From Bradyrhizobium lablabi (GTDB lineage Bacteria > Pseudomonadota > Alphaproteobacteria > Rhizobiales > Xanthobacteraceae): DNA of 64,000 nucleotides. Under the pieces are notes generated by a model that had not been told where the DNA came from, did no database searches, and saw nothing but the letters and a program-made list of their open reading frames with translations. Shown in pieces: positions 63,186 through 64,000 of the stretch. Location of the stretch: contig NZ_JAFCJK010000006.1 of NCBI RefSeq assembly GCF_018131005.1, positions 496,001 through 560,000 on the forward strand, in the 5' to 3' direction. A program made the translations under genes and the position numbers. Within the stretch, counting starts at the first letter, position 1; each line of letters begins with the position of its first letter.

Positions 63186-64000
63186 GTGGCTGTGACCGAC
63201 GATCAGGCGAGCACGCAGAAGCCACGGCCCAAGCCGCTCGTCCGGCTGGGGCTGTCCGGCAAGCTTCTCATGCTGACGATCCCTCTGGCGATGATCGCCG
63301 GGATGCTGATCTATGTGCCGGCCATCGCCAATTTCCGGGTCAATCGCCTGTACGACCGGCTGGCCGCCGCCAATACCGCGGCGCTGGTGCTGGACGCGGC
63401 GCCCTCGGGCATGGTGCCGGAGTCGCTCGCGCGGCAGATCCTGACCAGCATCGGCGCGCGCGCAGTCGCCATCAAGCTCGGCCAGCAGCGGCGCCTGCTG
63501 GCCAGTGCGGATCTGCCGGCCGCGGTCGATCATAATGTCGACATGCGAACCATGACGGTATGGTCGGCGATCGTCGACGCGTTCGAGATGATGCTCGAGA
63601 ACGGCGACCAGACCATCCGCGTGGTCGGACCGGCGCCGGGCCAGGCGCAGTTTATCGAGGTCGTGATCGACGAGAAGCCCCTGCGGCGGTCGATGTACCG
63701 ATTTTCCCGCAACGTGCTGGCCGTCGCGCTCCTGATCGCGGGCATCACCTCTCTACTGGTCTATCTTGCCTTGCACTATCTGTTCGTGCGGCCGATGCGG
63801 CGGCTGACCGCGAATCTGGTCGGCTTTCACGAAAACCCGGAGAGCGCGGCGCGAATTATCGTGCCGAGCCAACGTGGCGACGAGATCGGGGTTGCCGAGC
63901 GCGAGCTCTCCGATATGCAGCGCGATCTCGTCTCGATGTTGCATCAGAAGAGCCGCCTCGCCGCGCTTGGGCTCGCGGTCTCCAAGATCAACCATGATCT
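63186..64000 (+). CDS. Sensor histidine kinase (partial, runs off right edge)
   Basis: The first 271 residues of a membrane-bound two-component sensor. After a basic Pro-rich start there is a first helix (LLMLTIPLAMIAGMLIYVPA), a periplasmic domain of about 120 residues, a second helix (FSRNVLAVALLIAGITSLLV), a HAMP linker starting FVRPMRRLTANLVGF, and the beginning of the dimerisation helix with the phospho-accepting His in LGLAVSKINHDL. The start is GTG at 63186 or 63192; AAGG lies upstream. The kinase domain is outside the window. Confidence 0.85.
   Translation, partial: MAVTDDQASTQKPRPKPLVRLGLSGKLLMLTIPLAMIAGMLIYVPAIANFRVNRLYDRLAAANTAALVLDAAPSGMVPESLARQILTSIGARAVAIKLGQQRRLLASADLPAAVDHNVDMRTMTVWSAIVDAFEMMLENGDQTIRVVGPAPGQAQFIEVVIDEKPLRRSMYRFSRNVLAVALLIAGITSLLVYLALHYLFVRPMRRLTANLVGFHENPESAARIIVPSQRGDEIGVAERELSDMQRDLVSMLHQKSRLAALGLAVSKINHD

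Overview
This 64 kb window is GC-rich alphaproteobacterial chromosome. Gene families, gene order (rpmH-rnpA-yidC-engB-argB; ffs-dnaX-ybaB-recR; dapE near dapD) and several short dispersed repeats that I associate with Bradyrhizobium and its relatives all point to Bradyrhizobium or a very close genus. That assignment is recognition from memory, not a database search. Most of the window is ordinary core and metabolic genome. I see no prophage, integron, CRISPR array, tRNA or complete insertion sequence.

Layout. 1-1.1 kb: the end of a MAPEG protein and a secreted-type peptide with a cysteine/glycine tail that looks like a RiPP precursor. 1.2-5.4 kb: an AttEFGH-like ABC export cluster (ATPase, FtsX-type permease, Tat-exported lipocalin-like protein). 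5.4-8.4 kb: an exported methyltransferase, an MFS carrier, and a two-gene operon behind a FixK/FNR-type box. 8.6-12.6 kb: a D-aminoacylase-type amidohydrolase, a deleted chloride-channel gene facing a truncated MarR gene, and an MFS carrier. 12.9-14.3 kb: a lone ATP-grasp gene and a small proline-rich protein. 14.4-18.9 kb: cobalamin uptake, with btuB behind a cobalamin riboswitch and divergent btuCD. 19-24.5 kb: sulfur oxidation, soxXYZAKB followed by a persulfide dioxygenase-rhodanese fusion. 24.6-26.1 kb: a DUF938 methyltransferase and a large structured dispersed repeat. 26.2-32.6 kb: two MFS carriers, a VOC protein, a carboxymuconolactone decarboxylase-like protein and a pair of acyl-CoA dehydrogenases, which reads as catabolism of an aromatic or steroid-like compound. 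32.7-40 kb: an orphan amino-acid binding protein, an L,D-transpeptidase, the bd-type oxidase cydAB with a 42-residue DUF2474 subunit, an ECF sigma factor with a small secreted protein behind it, and an acyltransferase.

40-64 kb is housekeeping: ugd, hrpB, an aspartic protease, phosphomannomutase, Lrp regulator, PfkB kinase, nudC, a HIT protein, SRP RNA, dnaX, ybaB, recR, two tandem secreted paralogues, dapE, dapD, a HAD nucleotidase, a DUF1036 protein, argB, DUF423, engB, yidC, rnpA, rpmH and the start of a sensor kinase.

The most unusual items are the Cys/Gly peptide gene at 595-1101, the ECF sigma/secreted-protein pair sharing an upstream 12-mer, the structured dispersed repeat at 25.4-26.0 kb, the FixK-box operon at 7.8 kb, and the DUF2474 gene hidden behind cydB. 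Several gene ends have been remodelled by dispersed repeats (hrpB start, ATP-grasp end).
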